From: Brucella grignonensis
GTDB lineage: Bacteria; Pseudomonadota; Alphaproteobacteria; Rhizobiales; Rhizobiaceae
Reading direction: 5' to 3'
NCBI RefSeq assembly: GCF_002252505.1
Contig: NZ_NNRL01000163.1
Span: 749,981-813,980, forward strand
DNA: 64,000 nucleotides
Of the stretch, positions 53,243 through 62,671 are shown one piece after another. The position numbers and the translations under genes are program-made. The notes under the pieces were generated by a model. That model was not told the DNA's origin, ran no database searches, and worked only from the letters and a program-made list of their open reading frames with translations. Numbering within the stretch: position 1 is the stretch's first letter; every line of letters starts with the position of its first letter.

Positions 53243-53280
53243 TTGAAACCGCTTAGCACTTTTGCTGGAAATGCTTTAAT
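53243..53280. repeat. Fragment of the dispersed repeat before feuP
   Basis: Read on the minus strand: TAAAGCATTTCCAGCAAAAGTG then AAGCGGTTTCAA. It lacks the closing half and lies in the feuP leader. Confidence 0.6.
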
Positions 53281-53304
53281 GCGTCGCCGCGAGGAGCCTC
53301 AAAC

Positions 53305-53994
53305 TTGCGTATCCTGATCGTTGAAGACGACAAGGACCTGAACAGGCAGCTCTCGGATGCGATGGTTGCCACGGGCTATGTTGTCGATAGTGCTTTTGAT
53401 GGCGAAGAAGGCCATCATCTGGGCGATACTGAACCTTACGATGCTGTGATCCTCGATATTGGCCTTCCGCAGATGGATGGCATCAGTGTTGTTGAACGCT
53501 GGCGCCGCAGTGGCCGGACCATGCCGGTTCTGATGCTAACGGCGCGGGATCGCTGGAGTGATAAGGTTGCCGGTATTGATGCGGGTGCTGACGATTATGT
53601 CGCCAAGCCTTTTCATATCGAAGAGGTCCTTGCTCGATTGCGCGCATTGATCCGTCGCGCCGCTGGCCATGCGTCATCTGAACTGGTCTGTGGTTCTCTG
53701 CACCTTGATACAAAGACGTCGAAAGCCAGTGTCGACGGCGTTGCGTTGAAACTGACATCCCACGAATATCGCCTGCTTTCTTATCTCATGCATCATATGG
53801 ACGAGGTTGTTTCGCGGACGGAGCTGGTTGAGCATCTCTATGATCAGGACTTTGACCGTGATTCCAACACGATCGAAGTTTTCGTTGGTCGTTTGCGCAA
53901 AAAGATGGGCGTCGATCTGATCGAAACTGTGCGCGGCATGGGCTATCGCATCCGTTCGGACGGGCAAGATGATACGAGAGGGAACGGGAACTGA
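53305..53994 (+). CDS. feuP: OmpR-type response regulator FeuP
   Basis: A 229-residue response regulator. The receiver domain holds the phospho-acceptor Asp in VILDIGLPQMDG and the Thr/Lys in LTARDR and YVAKPFHIEE; the C-terminal winged helix includes SHEYRLLSYLMHH and TVRGMGYRIRS. It corresponds to FeuP of Rhizobium/Sinorhizobium/Brucella, which acts with FeuQ and controls cyclic glucan export genes in Sinorhizobium. Start is TTG 53305 with GAGGAG upstream. feuQ follows. Confidence 0.88.
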   Translation: MRILIVEDDKDLNRQLSDAMVATGYVVDSAFDGEEGHHLGDTEPYDAVILDIGLPQMDGISVVERWRRSGRTMPVLMLTARDRWSDKVAGIDAGADDYVAKPFHIEEVLARLRALIRRAAGHASSELVCGSLHLDTKTSKASVDGVALKLTSHEYRLLSYLMHHMDEVVSRTELVEHLYDQDFDRDSNTIEVFVGRLRKKMGVDLIETVRGMGYRIRSDGQDDTRGNGN

Positions 53995-54017
53995 AGCTTT
54001 TTAGCGTTTTTCCCCCG

Positions 54018-55379
54018 TTGCGTTCACTAGCGATACGCGTTGTCACCCTTTCGACGCTCTGGGTCATTTTAGCGCTCGTCGTTGTGGCAACGCTTATCAG
54101 CACACTTTATGGCGATGCTGCACGCAACAATTTCGAGCGGCTTCTGACTGCGCATTTGTTCAGTCTTGTAGGTGCTGTCAGCATATCGCCGGACGGCACT
54201 CTGCAAGGCCGTCCCGAGCTTGGCGAGCTGCGCTATTCCAGTCCGCTTTCCGGTTGGTATTGGTCTGTTGATCCCGTTTCTTCAAACATCAATGGCAAGT
54301 TGCAATCGCTATCTCTGGTAGGGCGTATTGTGCCTGAGATACCGATAAATCAAGCACCGTTCGATAGTTCCTTTATGCGCAGCTATACGCTCCCGGGCTT
54401 GAATGGTGAGGAACTCTACATTGTAGAAACCGAAGTCGTTCTTGATAATGACAACCGCGTTGCGCGTTTCCGCGTGATGGGAAACCTGAGTGAAGTCATG
54501 AGTGAAATATCAGACTTCCGCAGTAAGCTTGCTCTTTATCTGGCGATTTTCGGGCTTGGCAGTGTCTTCATCAATGCTGGCATTATTCTCTTCGGCCTGC
54601 GTCCGCTTGATAAAGTACGGCAGGCACTGGCTGATATTCGCGAAGGACGGTCAGTAAAACTTGGTACGTCGCTGCCACTGGAAATCGCACCACTGGCAAA
54701 TGAGATGAATGCGCTTATCGAAAACAACCGCCGTATCGTTGAGCGATCGCGAACGCAGGTTGGCAATCTTGCCCATTCTTTGAAAACACCGTTGTCTGTG
54801 TTGACAAATGAAGCGCGGGCCATGGGTGGCGAACAGGGACGGGTCGTTCTGGAGCAAAGCGAAGCCATGCAGGTCCAGATTCAACACTATCTGCAGCGCG
54901 CCCGCATCGCGGCTCAACGAGACAGCGTCGTATTCAGAACTCAGGTCACTCCAGTGCTTGAGCGGATGGAACGGGTGACGGCAAAGCTTAATCCTGCTTT
55001 CAAAATCACATTCAGAAATGTGTTGCCGGGTGCAATTTTTGCTGGCGAAAAAGAAGACTTGGAAGAAATTGTCGGTAATCTGCTGGAGAACGCGGGCAAA
55101 TGGGGGCGCAGACAGATTGAGATCATTTTGCGACCGGCCGCTGATGCGCAACGGCAGTTTGAGATTTTGATAGAGGATGACGGTCCGGGCCTTGCTCCTG
55201 ACAAGATCGAACAAGCACTGAAACGTGGCAACCGTGTCGATGAGACCAAGCCGGGTACGGGGCTTGGATTGGCAATCGTTCAGGACACCGTGCGGGAATA
55301 TGGTGGCACCTTGCATTTGGGCAAAAGCAACTGGGGCGGACTACAGGTGCGCGTTGTGTTGCCGCTGACTGAAGATTGA
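54018..55379 (+). CDS. feuQ: Sensor histidine kinase FeuQ
   Basis: A 453-residue membrane kinase paired with FeuP, similar to PhoQ. Two membrane segments (VVTLSTLWVILALVVVATLI and LALYLAIFGLGSVFINAGII) flank a periplasmic domain of about 130 residues. The His box is NLAHSLKTPLSVLTNE and the ATPase domain has NLLENAGKWG, EDDGPGLAP and KPGTGLGLAIVQD. The start at TTG 54018 lacks a ribosome site; CTG 53991, overlapping the feuP stop with GAGAGGGAACGGG upstream, is an alternative that adds nine residues (LKLFSVFPP). Confidence 0.86.
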   Translation: MRSLAIRVVTLSTLWVILALVVVATLISTLYGDAARNNFERLLTAHLFSLVGAVSISPDGTLQGRPELGELRYSSPLSGWYWSVDPVSSNINGKLQSLSLVGRIVPEIPINQAPFDSSFMRSYTLPGLNGEELYIVETEVVLDNDNRVARFRVMGNLSEVMSEISDFRSKLALYLAIFGLGSVFINAGIILFGLRPLDKVRQALADIREGRSVKLGTSLPLEIAPLANEMNALIENNRRIVERSRTQVGNLAHSLKTPLSVLTNEARAMGGEQGRVVLEQSEAMQVQIQHYLQRARIAAQRDSVVFRTQVTPVLERMERVTAKLNPAFKITFRNVLPGAIFAGEKEDLEEIVGNLLENAGKWGRRQIEIILRPAADAQRQFEILIEDDGPGLAPDKIEQALKRGNRVDETKPGTGLGLAIVQDTVREYGGTLHLGKSNWGGLQVRVVLPLTED

Positions 55380-55475
55380 TAGTTGTTTTTGCCACGGGGC
55401 GAAGTAGAAGGTTAGACTTATTAGCTGCATCCTACGATAGTATGCATGCTCATTTTTTATGAAGGCCGGTTTGTT

Positions 55476-55922
55476 ATGATGATGGTATCAAGGTTTTCCG
55501 CTCCTTTTCTGGTCGCTTCGATGGCGTTCATGCTTGCTGCCTGTGGAACATCCGGTGGTGGAAAAGGTTTGGGACTGACTTCGCTTGGTGGGTCGTCTTC
55601 ATCGGCAGAAACGCGTCCAAATTTGCTGGCGCCACTCGGGAACGGGCTTTTAGGCAGTTCGGCAGGACAGTTGACCGCAGGTGATCGCAAGAAGGCACTC
55701 GAAGCAGAATATCGTGCGCTTGAATATTCGCCCGCTGGGAAAGTCGTTTCATGGAGTGGCAGTGGATCGACATCTGGTGATGTAACAGCTGCACAGCCTT
55801 ATCAGGTCGGTTCCCAGAACTGTCGGCAATATACCCATACTTTTACCATTGCAGATTCAATGCAAACTGCGCGCGGTACTGCATGCCGTAACGCGGATGG
55901 AAGCTGGACGCCACTGAACTGA
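55476..55922 (+). CDS. Outer-membrane-type lipoprotein of surface-antigen family
   Basis: A 148-residue lipoprotein. The N terminus (VSRFSAPFLVASMAFMLAAC) is a signal peptide with the lipobox LAAC; Cys is followed by a Gly/Ser-rich linker. The C-terminal 60 residues (AEYRALEYSPAGKVVSW and QNCRQYTHTFTIADSMQTA, GTACRNADGSW) match the rickettsial-type 17-kDa surface antigen domain. ATG 55476 was preferred among several nearby Met codons. No peptidase or partner gene is linked. Confidence 0.78.
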   Translation: MMMVSRFSAPFLVASMAFMLAACGTSGGGKGLGLTSLGGSSSSAETRPNLLAPLGNGLLGSSAGQLTAGDRKKALEAEYRALEYSPAGKVVSWSGSGSTSGDVTAAQPYQVGSQNCRQYTHTFTIADSMQTARGTACRNADGSWTPLN

Positions 55923-55992
55923 TCGCTGCAGGCCTTTGCGGCGAATTGCCCTAGTCTGCAACTTCCGGCAGGTTAGTGTTGGTTTTTCCCTC

Positions 55993-56013
55993 GGCTGAGA
56001 TTAAGTCTCAGCC
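55993..56013 (+). promoter_or_regulatory. ccmI: Hairpin abutting the ccmI start codon
   Basis: GGCTGAGA (55993-56000) and TCTCAGCC (56006-56013) form a perfect 8-bp stem with a 5-base loop, and ATG 56014 follows immediately. No separate ribosome site is present, so the hairpin may control translation or be a protein operator. Confidence 0.45.
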
Positions 56014-57147
56014 ATGGAATTCTGGTTGACTGCCGCACTGCTGACTCTTGCAGCTACATTGACTGTTTTGTTGCCGCTGACACGGAACAAGCAGGAATTT
56101 TTGCCCCCTGAAAAGAACGATCTGGAAGTGTATCGCGACCAGTTGCGCGAGGTTGAGGCCGACGCTGCGCGCGGCATGATCGACACTCCCAGTGCTGAAC
56201 AGGCTCGTATCGAAATTTCCCGTCGTATCCTGAATGCCGAAAAGGCCAGCACGGAATCAGCAGCCACTATACAGAAAGCTCGATCCGGTCGGGTGCTGGC
56301 TCTCGCAGCCGTACTGGCTGTTCCTTTGATCGCCTGGGGCATCTATCCGCTTTTCGGGGCTCCTGACACACCGGCGATGCCATTGGCGGCACGCTTGGCA
56401 AATAGTCCGCAGAACAGCTCTGTTGATGAACTCGTTGCTCGCGCCGAAGCGCATCTTGCGCAAAATCCCGGTGATGCACGTGGTTGGGATGTATTAGCGC
56501 CAATTTATCTGCGGATAGGTCGCGGTGCTGATGCAGTCAACGCCTATCGTTCAGCAATTCGTCTTGAAGGTGAAAATTTCCAACGAATTCTTGGTCTTGG
56601 TGAAGCATTGATCGGAGTATCCGGCGGACCGATCACTGCCGAGGCGGAAGGTTTGTTTGAAAAAGCGGCTACGCTTGAGCCTGATGACATCCGGCCACAA
56701 TATTATCTTGCGCAAGGCGAGATGCAGGATGGCAATGCTGAAGGCGCAGTAAAGAGATTGCAGACCTTCCTCGATAAAGCCCCGAAAGATGCGCCTTGGC
56801 GCGCACAGGTTGAACAGACCATCGCGCGTATTCGCGGAAGTGCCCCGCAGCCTCCTACGAGCGGCCCTACAACCGAGGATGTAGATGCTGCAGCTTCCAT
56901 GAGTCCTGAGGACCGTCAGGCCATGGTTGAAGGCATGGTTCAACGTTTGGACGAAAGTCTTCGCGAAAATGGCGGGGATATCGATGGCTGGAAGCGCCTT
57001 GTGCGCTCCTATATGATCCTTAATCGCCGAGATGATGCACTTGATGCGCTAAAACGTGGAGTTGCGGCGCTGGATGGTGAAAAACGGGCTGAGCTGACAG
57101 GCTTTGCCGCAGGATTGGGTTTGGAAGCAGGGAGCGCAACACAATGA
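56014..57147 (+). CDS. ccmI: Cytochrome c maturation protein CcmI (CycH)
   Basis: A 377-residue membrane chaperone that presents apocytochrome c to the haem lyase. Two membrane segments ([20 protein letters not shown] and [20 protein letters not shown]) enclose a cytoplasmic part with the [17 protein letters not shown] motif. The periplasmic part has tetratricopeptide repeats ([18 protein letters not shown] and [18 protein letters not shown]). It is the first gene of ccmI-ccmE-ccmF-ccmH and overlaps ccmE by 4 bases. Confidence 0.93.
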   Translation: MEFWLTAALLTLAATLTVLLPLTRNKQEFLPPEKNDLEVYRDQLREVEADAARGMIDTPSAEQARIEISRRILNAEKASTESAATIQKARSGRVLALAAVLAVPLIAWGIYPLFGAPDTPAMPLAARLANSPQNSSVDELVARAEAHLAQNPGDARGWDVLAPIYLRIGRGADAVNAYRSAIRLEGENFQRILGLGEALIGVSGGPITAEAEGLFEKAATLEPDDIRPQYYLAQGEMQDGNAEGAVKRLQTFLDKAPKDAPWRAQVEQTIARIRGSAPQPPTSGPTTEDVDAAASMSPEDRQAMVEGMVQRLDESLRENGGDIDGWKRLVRSYMILNRRDDALDALKRGVAALDGEKRAELTGFAAGLGLEAGSATQ

Positions 57148-57641
57148 GTGCGACTGCAGAAAGCAATGGACGCAATACGAAGCCAAAGGGCAGTTTAGCT
57201 CGTACAGTCAGCCAGAGAAAGCGCAAGCGCCTGATGTTGATTGGTGGTGCTCTGGCCGTTCTCGCTGTCGCGGTTGGCCTCATGCTTATGGCTTTTAATC
57301 AGGACATTCGATTTTTCCGAACACCGGCCGATTTGACTGAACAGGAAATCACTTCGGGTGCCCGGTTCCGTTTGGGTGGCCTTGTTGAAGAAGGCTCTGT
57401 GGTGCGTGAGGGCAGTGAATTACGCTTTACCGTCACCGACACAATCAAAACGGTCAAAGTCGTCTTCGAAGGGATTGCTCCAGATCTTTTCCGTGAGGGC
57501 CAAGGGGTTGTCGCGGAAGGCCGCTTCGGTTCTGATGGCGTGTTTCGGGCCGATAATGTGCTCGCCAAACACGATGAAAATTATGTTCCGAAAGACCTCG
57601 CCGACAGTCTGAAGAAAAAGGGCGTTTGGGAAGGTCAATGA
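57144..57641 (+). CDS. ccmE: Cytochrome c maturation haem chaperone CcmE
   Basis: A 165-residue membrane-anchored periplasmic haem chaperone. One membrane segment ([20 protein letters not shown]) is followed by the OB-fold domain. The covalently haem-binding His is in [15 protein letters not shown], the family signature. ATGA overlap with ccmI, and ccmF starts 43 bases later. Confidence 0.96.
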   Translation: MSATAESNGRNTKPKGSLARTVSQRKRKRLMLIGGALAVLAVAVGLMLMAFNQDIRFFRTPADLTEQEITSGARFRLGGLVEEGSVVREGSELRFTVTDTIKTVKVVFEGIAPDLFREGQGVVAEGRFGSDGVFRADNVLAKHDENYVPKDLADSLKKKGVWEGQ

Positions 57642-57684
57642 TGCGTATCGGGCCAGTAATCGGAATTGGAACTGGAAAAAGCTT

Positions 57685-59676
57685 ATGAATGTCGAGATTG
57701 GTCATTTCGCGCTTGTTCTGGCACTGGCCCTCTCAGTGGTTCAGTCTGTTGCGCCCGTTGTAGGCGCACAGCGTAGAGATGTGCAGCTGATGGGCGTGGC
57801 AGTGCCAACGGCACTGGCCGTCTTTGCGCTGATTGCTTTCTCTTTCGTGGTGCTGACCTTGGCCTATGTCGTCTCTGATTTTTCGGTCCTCAACGTGGTC
57901 GAAAACTCTCATTCGCAAAAGCCGATGCTTTATAAAATTACCGGCGTTTGGGGCAATCATGAAGGCTCCATGTTGCTGTGGGTGCTGATCCTCAGTTTCT
58001 TCAGTGCACTGGTTGCAGCCTTTTCCGGCAATCTGCCGGAAACCCTGCGTGCGAATGTCCTTGGCGTTCAGGGCTGGATTGGAACCGCCTTTCTGGCCTT
58101 CATCATTTTCACATCCAATCCATTCACCCGTATCATTCCGGCACCGATAGAAGGTGGCGATCTGAACCCGATCCTTCAGGATATCGGCCTCGCGATCCAT
58201 CCACCGCTGCTCTATCTTGGTTATGTCGGCTTTTCGGTATGCTTTTCCTTTGCCGTAGCTGCCCTGATAGAAGGCCGTATTGATGCGGCATGGGCGCGTT
58301 GGGTTCGCCCTTGGGCGCTGGTCGCCTGGATGTTCCTGACCGGCGGTATCGCAATGGGCTCTTACTGGGCCTATTACGAACTCGGCTGGGGGGGATGGTG
58401 GTTCTGGGATCCGGTCGAAAATGCGTCCTTCATGCCATGGCTTGTCGGAACGGCGCTGCTGCATTCGGCAATTGTCATGGAAAAGCGCTCGGCCCTCAAA
58501 ATCTGGACCGTGTTGCTTGCAATTTTGGCCTTTTCTCTATCGCTGCTAGGAACTTTCCTTGTGCGCTCCGGTGTGCTGACCTCAGTGCATAGTTTCGCCA
58601 CCGATCCGGGGCGGGGTCTTTTTATTCTCGCTATTCTCGCCATCTTTATCGGTGGTTCGCTGTCGCTTTTTGCTCTGCGTGTTCAGAGCTTGTCTTCGGG
58701 CGGGCTTTTTCAACCGATTTCGCGCGAAGGCGCTCTGGTCTTCAACAATCTCTTCCTCACAACTGCCGCTGCAACCGTTCTTATCGGCACGCTCTATCCG
58801 CTGTTGCTGGAAGTGTTGACTGGCGACAAGATTTCGGTCGGCGCTCCCTTCTTCAACATGACCTTCGGGCCATTGATGATCCCACTGCTGTTCGCTGTGC
58901 CTTTCGGTCCGCTGCTCGCCTGGAAGCGCGGGGACCTGTACGGCGTTGCGCAACGGCTGATGATGGCATTCGCATTGTCACTCATTACGGTCGGTATCGT
59001 GATTTGGCGCAGCGAGGCCCACTCAGTTCTTGCGGCTCTCGGCATTGGTCTTGCTGTATGGCTGATCCTCGGCAGCTTGACTGATCTCTGGTTGAAGGCC
59101 GGTATTGGCAAGGTTTCCGCGAGCAAAGCATTTTCGCGCTTTATAGGATTGCCACGTTCAGTATTCGGAACAGCTCTTGCGCATATTGGCTTAGGTGTGA
59201 CTCTGCTCGGTATTATAAGTGTCACGACGTATGGTACAGAAAATGTATTGTTAATGCGCCCTGGTGACACGATGAAGGTCGCGAATTATTCGCTGCGCTT
59301 TGAAGGACTGCGACCTTTGACCGGTTCGAACTTCACTGAGAATCGCGGCACGTTTACGCTGCTAGATTCAGCAAATCGTGACCTGGGCCTGATCGAACCG
59401 TCCAAGAGGTTTTTCCCAGCCCGTCAGATGCCGACCACTGAATCAGGTATTCGGACTCTATGGTTCAGTCAGATTTATGTGGCTTTGGGTGATGAGCCCG
59501 GCAATGGTTCCATTGTTGTGCGTGTTTGGTGGAAGCCAGAGGTCACACTGATCTGGTACGGTGCGCTGATCATGATGGTGGGGGCTATCTTCTCTCTCGC
59601 AGATCGTCGCCTGCGTGTTGGCGCTCCATCAAAGGCGCGCAAGTCCGCATCGAAGGAAGCGGAGGCAACAGCATGA
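57685..59676 (+). CDS. ccmF: Haem lyase subunit CcmF
   Basis: A 663-residue polytopic inner-membrane protein of the haem-cytochrome c ligation complex. The tryptophan-rich WWD motif is [15 protein letters not shown], and conserved haem-ligand histidines lie in [10 protein letters not shown] and [14 protein letters not shown] and further along in [10 protein letters not shown]. The family length is as expected. It overlaps ccmH by 4 bases. Confidence 0.97.
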   Translation: MNVEIGHFALVLALALSVVQSVAPVVGAQRRDVQLMGVAVPTALAVFALIAFSFVVLTLAYVVSDFSVLNVVENSHSQKPMLYKITGVWGNHEGSMLLWVLILSFFSALVAAFSGNLPETLRANVLGVQGWIGTAFLAFIIFTSNPFTRIIPAPIEGGDLNPILQDIGLAIHPPLLYLGYVGFSVCFSFAVAALIEGRIDAAWARWVRPWALVAWMFLTGGIAMGSYWAYYELGWGGWWFWDPVENASFMPWLVGTALLHSAIVMEKRSALKIWTVLLAILAFSLSLLGTFLVRSGVLTSVHSFATDPGRGLFILAILAIFIGGSLSLFALRVQSLSSGGLFQPISREGALVFNNLFLTTAAATVLIGTLYPLLLEVLTGDKISVGAPFFNMTFGPLMIPLLFAVPFGPLLAWKRGDLYGVAQRLMMAFALSLITVGIVIWRSEAHSVLAALGIGLAVWLILGSLTDLWLKAGIGKVSASKAFSRFIGLPRSVFGTALAHIGLGVTLLGIISVTTYGTENVLLMRPGDTMKVANYSLRFEGLRPLTGSNFTENRGTFTLLDSANRDLGLIEPSKRFFPARQMPTTESGIRTLWFSQIYVALGDEPGNGSIVVRVWWKPEVTLIWYGALIMMVGAIFSLADRRLRVGAPSKARKSASKEAEATA

Positions 59677-60149
59677 GGATATGCAAAAGTCTTTCCCTGC
59701 TTCTTCTCGGATTGTCGCTGGTCTTTAGCGGATCAGTCGCTCTGGCTGTCAATCCGGATGAGGTGCTTGCCGATCCTCAGCTTGAAAAGCGAGCAAGAGA
59801 GATATCTGCGGAACTTCGTTGCATGGTGTGTCAGAACGAATCTATTGACGATTCCAATGCGGAACTGGCTCGCGACCTGCGTGTGCTCGTGCGTGAACGT
59901 CTAACCTCTGGCGATTCTGATAAGCAGGTGATGGACTTTGTCGTAGATCGTTATGGCGAGTTTGTTTTGCTTAAGCCTCGCTTCAATGCGCAGACAGCAC
60001 TCCTTTGGGGTTTTCCGGTGCTGATTCTTTTGATTGGCGGAATTGCTTTGGCCATTGCGTTCCGTCGGCGTAACACGGCAGCTGAAGTCCAGAAGCCGCT
60101 GTCGGAACGAGAAAAAGCAGAGCTTTCCAGGCTTCTCGACGATAAGTAA
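59673..60149 (+). CDS. ccmH: Cytochrome c maturation thiol reductase CcmH (CycL)
   Basis: A 158-residue periplasmic, membrane-anchored thiol protein. A signal peptide ([20 protein letters not shown]) precedes the [19 protein letters not shown] redox motif; a C-terminal membrane segment is in [20 protein letters not shown]. It reduces apocytochrome cysteines for haem attachment. The start overlaps the ccmF stop; GGAGG lies upstream. It is not fused to a CcmI-like domain, which is separate here. Confidence 0.96.
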   Translation: MRICKSLSLLLLGLSLVFSGSVALAVNPDEVLADPQLEKRAREISAELRCMVCQNESIDDSNAELARDLRVLVRERLTSGDSDKQVMDFVVDRYGEFVLLKPRFNAQTALLWGFPVLILLIGGIALAIAFRRRNTAAEVQKPLSEREKAELSRLLDDK

Positions 60150-60317
60150 GCCATTTTTCGATTCTGATTTTCTTCTCAAACCTTACAAAACTTTCATCTT
60201 CCGGAAATTGAGCGGTAAGGTAGCCCAAACTATCTTGAGCTCTATAAAGGATTACGGGACCAGATTTGCCTAGGTGGAAATTCTTGGTTCGGGATTGCTG
60301 CTCGTAAGGAGAGACAG

Positions 60318-61862
60318 ATGTCGAAGATTATAACTTCAAAATATCGTAAGGGTGTTGCCGCCGTAGCGCTGTCAGCCGCGCTTGCCGGTGCGTTCGTCGC
60401 AACCGGCCCAATGGGCGTGATGAACAATGCCCGCGCCGAAGCAGTCAGTGTCACTCCGCCTCAGCAGGCTGGCTTTGCCGATCTGGTTGAAAAAGTGCGC
60501 CCGGCAGTCGTTAGCGTTCGCGTCAAGAAAGATGTGCAGGAAGCCGATAGCCGCGGTCAGCAGTTTGGAACACCTCCCGGTTTCGATCAGCTGCCAGACG
60601 GTCATCCGCTAAAGCGATTCTTCCGTGATTTCGGTATGGAACCTCGGGGCGACGCCCGTCCTGATAGCCGCCGTCCGGGCAATCGTGGTAAACCACGTCC
60701 GGGTCATGAACGTCCTGTGGCACAGGGTTCCGGCTTCTTCATTTCCGAAGATGGTTATCTTGTCACCAACAATCACGTTGTCTCTGACGGCGATGCCTAC
60801 AGCGTCGTTCTCGATGACGGCACCGAACTCGATGCGAAGCTGATAGGCACCGACGCGCGTACAGATCTTGCTGTCCTGAAGATCGATGATGCCAAGCGTA
60901 AATTCACATATGTGAAGCTCGGTGACGACAACAAGATCCGCGTTGGTGATTGGGTCGTCGCGGTTGGCAACCCGTTTGGTCTTGGTGGTACAGTTACATC
61001 CGGCATCGTTTCGGCCCGCGGTCGTGACATCGGCGCAGGTCCTTACGACGATTTTATCCAGATTGATGCTGCTGTTAACAAAGGCAACTCCGGTGGCCCA
61101 GCTTTCGATCTTTCTGGCGAAGTCATTGGCATTAACACGGCAATCTTCTCACCTTCGGGTGGCAGTGTAGGTATCGCCTTTGCAATTCCGGCATCGACTG
61201 CCAAGCAGGTTGTCGATCAGCTGATCAAGAAGGGCTCGGTTGAACGTGGTTGGATTGGCGTTCAAATTCAGCCTGTGAGCAAGGATATTGCAGCTTCGCT
61301 TGGCCTTGCTGAAGAGAAAGGCGCTCTTGTCGCATCTCCCCAGGCTGACGGTCCGGCTGCAAAGGCAGGCATCAAGGCAGGTGATGTGATCACCGCCGTT
61401 AATGGTGAAACTGTTCAGGACCCACGCGATCTTGCTCGTAAGGTTGCCAACATCATTCCTGGTGAAAAAGCTGCTTTGACCGTCTGGCGCAAGAACAAGG
61501 CTGAAGAAATCGACATTACCATTGCGGCCATGCCACAGGATCTCGGCAAGGCGGACAGCCAGTCCGGCGGCGGCGATACCGAACAGGGCGGATCGCTCGA
61601 TACCTATGGTTTGACGGTTACACCTTCAGAAGACGGTGACGGTGTGGTTGTCACCAATGTTGATCCTGATAGCGATGCGTCTGACCGTGGCATCCGTTCC
61701 GGTGACGTCATTGTCTCGGTAAACAATCAGATCGTCAAAAGCGCCAAGGATATCGACAAGGCGATTGAAGAAGCTTCAAAGGCTGGTCGTAAGGCTGTGT
61801 TGTTGCAGCTGCAGAGCAACGACCAGAGCCGCTTCGTAGCTCTTCCGATTGATCAGGGATAA
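60318..61862 (+). CDS. degP: Periplasmic serine endoprotease DegP/HtrA (Do family)
   Basis: A 514-residue periplasmic protease and chaperone. A signal peptide (about residues 1-42, ending NNARAEA) is followed by the trypsin-like domain: His in VTNNHVVSD, Asp in DARTDLAVLKID, Ser in GNSGGPAFDLSG. Two PDZ domains follow (about residues 300-390 and 420-500). A disordered Arg/Gly/Pro-rich loop near residue 110-130 is typical of Brucellaceae. A ribosome site AAGGAGAG precedes ATG 60318. The link to ccm genes is a known rhizobial arrangement. Confidence 0.96.
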   Translation: MSKIITSKYRKGVAAVALSAALAGAFVATGPMGVMNNARAEAVSVTPPQQAGFADLVEKVRPAVVSVRVKKDVQEADSRGQQFGTPPGFDQLPDGHPLKRFFRDFGMEPRGDARPDSRRPGNRGKPRPGHERPVAQGSGFFISEDGYLVTNNHVVSDGDAYSVVLDDGTELDAKLIGTDARTDLAVLKIDDAKRKFTYVKLGDDNKIRVGDWVVAVGNPFGLGGTVTSGIVSARGRDIGAGPYDDFIQIDAAVNKGNSGGPAFDLSGEVIGINTAIFSPSGGSVGIAFAIPASTAKQVVDQLIKKGSVERGWIGVQIQPVSKDIAASLGLAEEKGALVASPQADGPAAKAGIKAGDVITAVNGETVQDPRDLARKVANIIPGEKAALTVWRKNKAEEIDITIAAMPQDLGKADSQSGGGDTEQGGSLDTYGLTVTPSEDGDGVVVTNVDPDSDASDRGIRSGDVIVSVNNQIVKSAKDIDKAIEEASKAGRKAVLLQLQSNDQSRFVALPIDQG

Positions 61863-61893
61863 TGGTTGCGTGACGCTGAGTATCTGAAAACAA

Positions 61894-61922
61894 AATGCCA
61901 GGCGGAGAACCCGCCTGGCATT
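61894..61922 (+). terminator. Intrinsic terminator of degP
   Basis: AATGCCAGGCGG and CCGCCTGGCATT form a 12-bp stem with a 5-base loop, 32 bases after the degP stop. CCTTCATTTTCT follows. Confidence 0.85.
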
Positions 61923-61960
61923 CCTTCATTTTCTCCAACGATCCGGTTTATAGTATCGCC

Positions 61961-62671
61961 ATGAAGATTCTCGTTATCGAAGACGACCGCGAAGCGGCCC
62001 GCTATCTGGAGAAGGCCTTTACTGAGGCCGGACATTCTGCCGACATCGCTGGCGATGGTGAGATCGGTTATGCGCTGGCCGAAAATGGCAATTATGATGT
62101 GCTGGTCGTGGATCGCATGTTGCCCAAGCGCGACGGTCTTTCTGTAGTGGCAGGTCTGCGTGCCAAAGGCATGGAAACGCCTGTACTCATCCTTTCCGCC
62201 CTTGGCGAAGTGGATGACCGCGTAACTGGTTTGCGCGCTGGCGGAGATGATTATCTAACCAAGCCATATGCATTTTCCGAACTACTCGCACGTGTTGAAG
62301 TTCTGCAGCGCCGATCAAGCCCGCGCGAAGCAGATACAATCTATCGCGTCGGCGATCTCGAACTTGACAGGCTCGCTCACACGGCGCGTCGACAGGACGT
62401 GGATATCACGCTTCAGCCGCGAGAATTTCGTCTACTTGAATATCTGATGCGTCATGCCGGACAGGTGGTTACGCGCACGATGCTGCTTGAAAATGTCTGG
62501 GATTACCATTTCGATCCTCAAACCAATGTGATCGATGTGCACATCTCCCGACTTCGCAGCAAAATCGAAAAAGGCTTTGACGTCCCATTGCTGCATACCG
62601 TTCGTGGTGCTGGTTATATGCTCAAAGCCGGACGCACTAAAGCCGCTACTGCGAGCGCCAAGGTGGAATGA
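61961..62671 (+). CDS. OmpR-type response regulator
   Basis: A 236-residue response regulator. Receiver: acidic pair in VIEDDREAARY, phospho-acceptor Asp in VLVVDRMLPKRDG, Lys in YLTKPYAFSELL. Effector: winged helix with LQPREFRLLEYLMRHAG and VWDYHFDPQTNVIDVHISRL. ATG 61961 has no ribosome site, and a TATAGT (61949-61954) lies at -10 distance, so the mRNA may be leaderless. A terminator separates it from degP. It is coupled to the kinase gene by a 4-base overlap. Confidence 0.9.
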   Translation: MKILVIEDDREAARYLEKAFTEAGHSADIAGDGEIGYALAENGNYDVLVVDRMLPKRDGLSVVAGLRAKGMETPVLILSALGEVDDRVTGLRAGGDDYLTKPYAFSELLARVEVLQRRSSPREADTIYRVGDLELDRLAHTARRQDVDITLQPREFRLLEYLMRHAGQVVTRTMLLENVWDYHFDPQTNVIDVHISRLRSKIEKGFDVPLLHTVRGAGYMLKAGRTKAATASAKVE

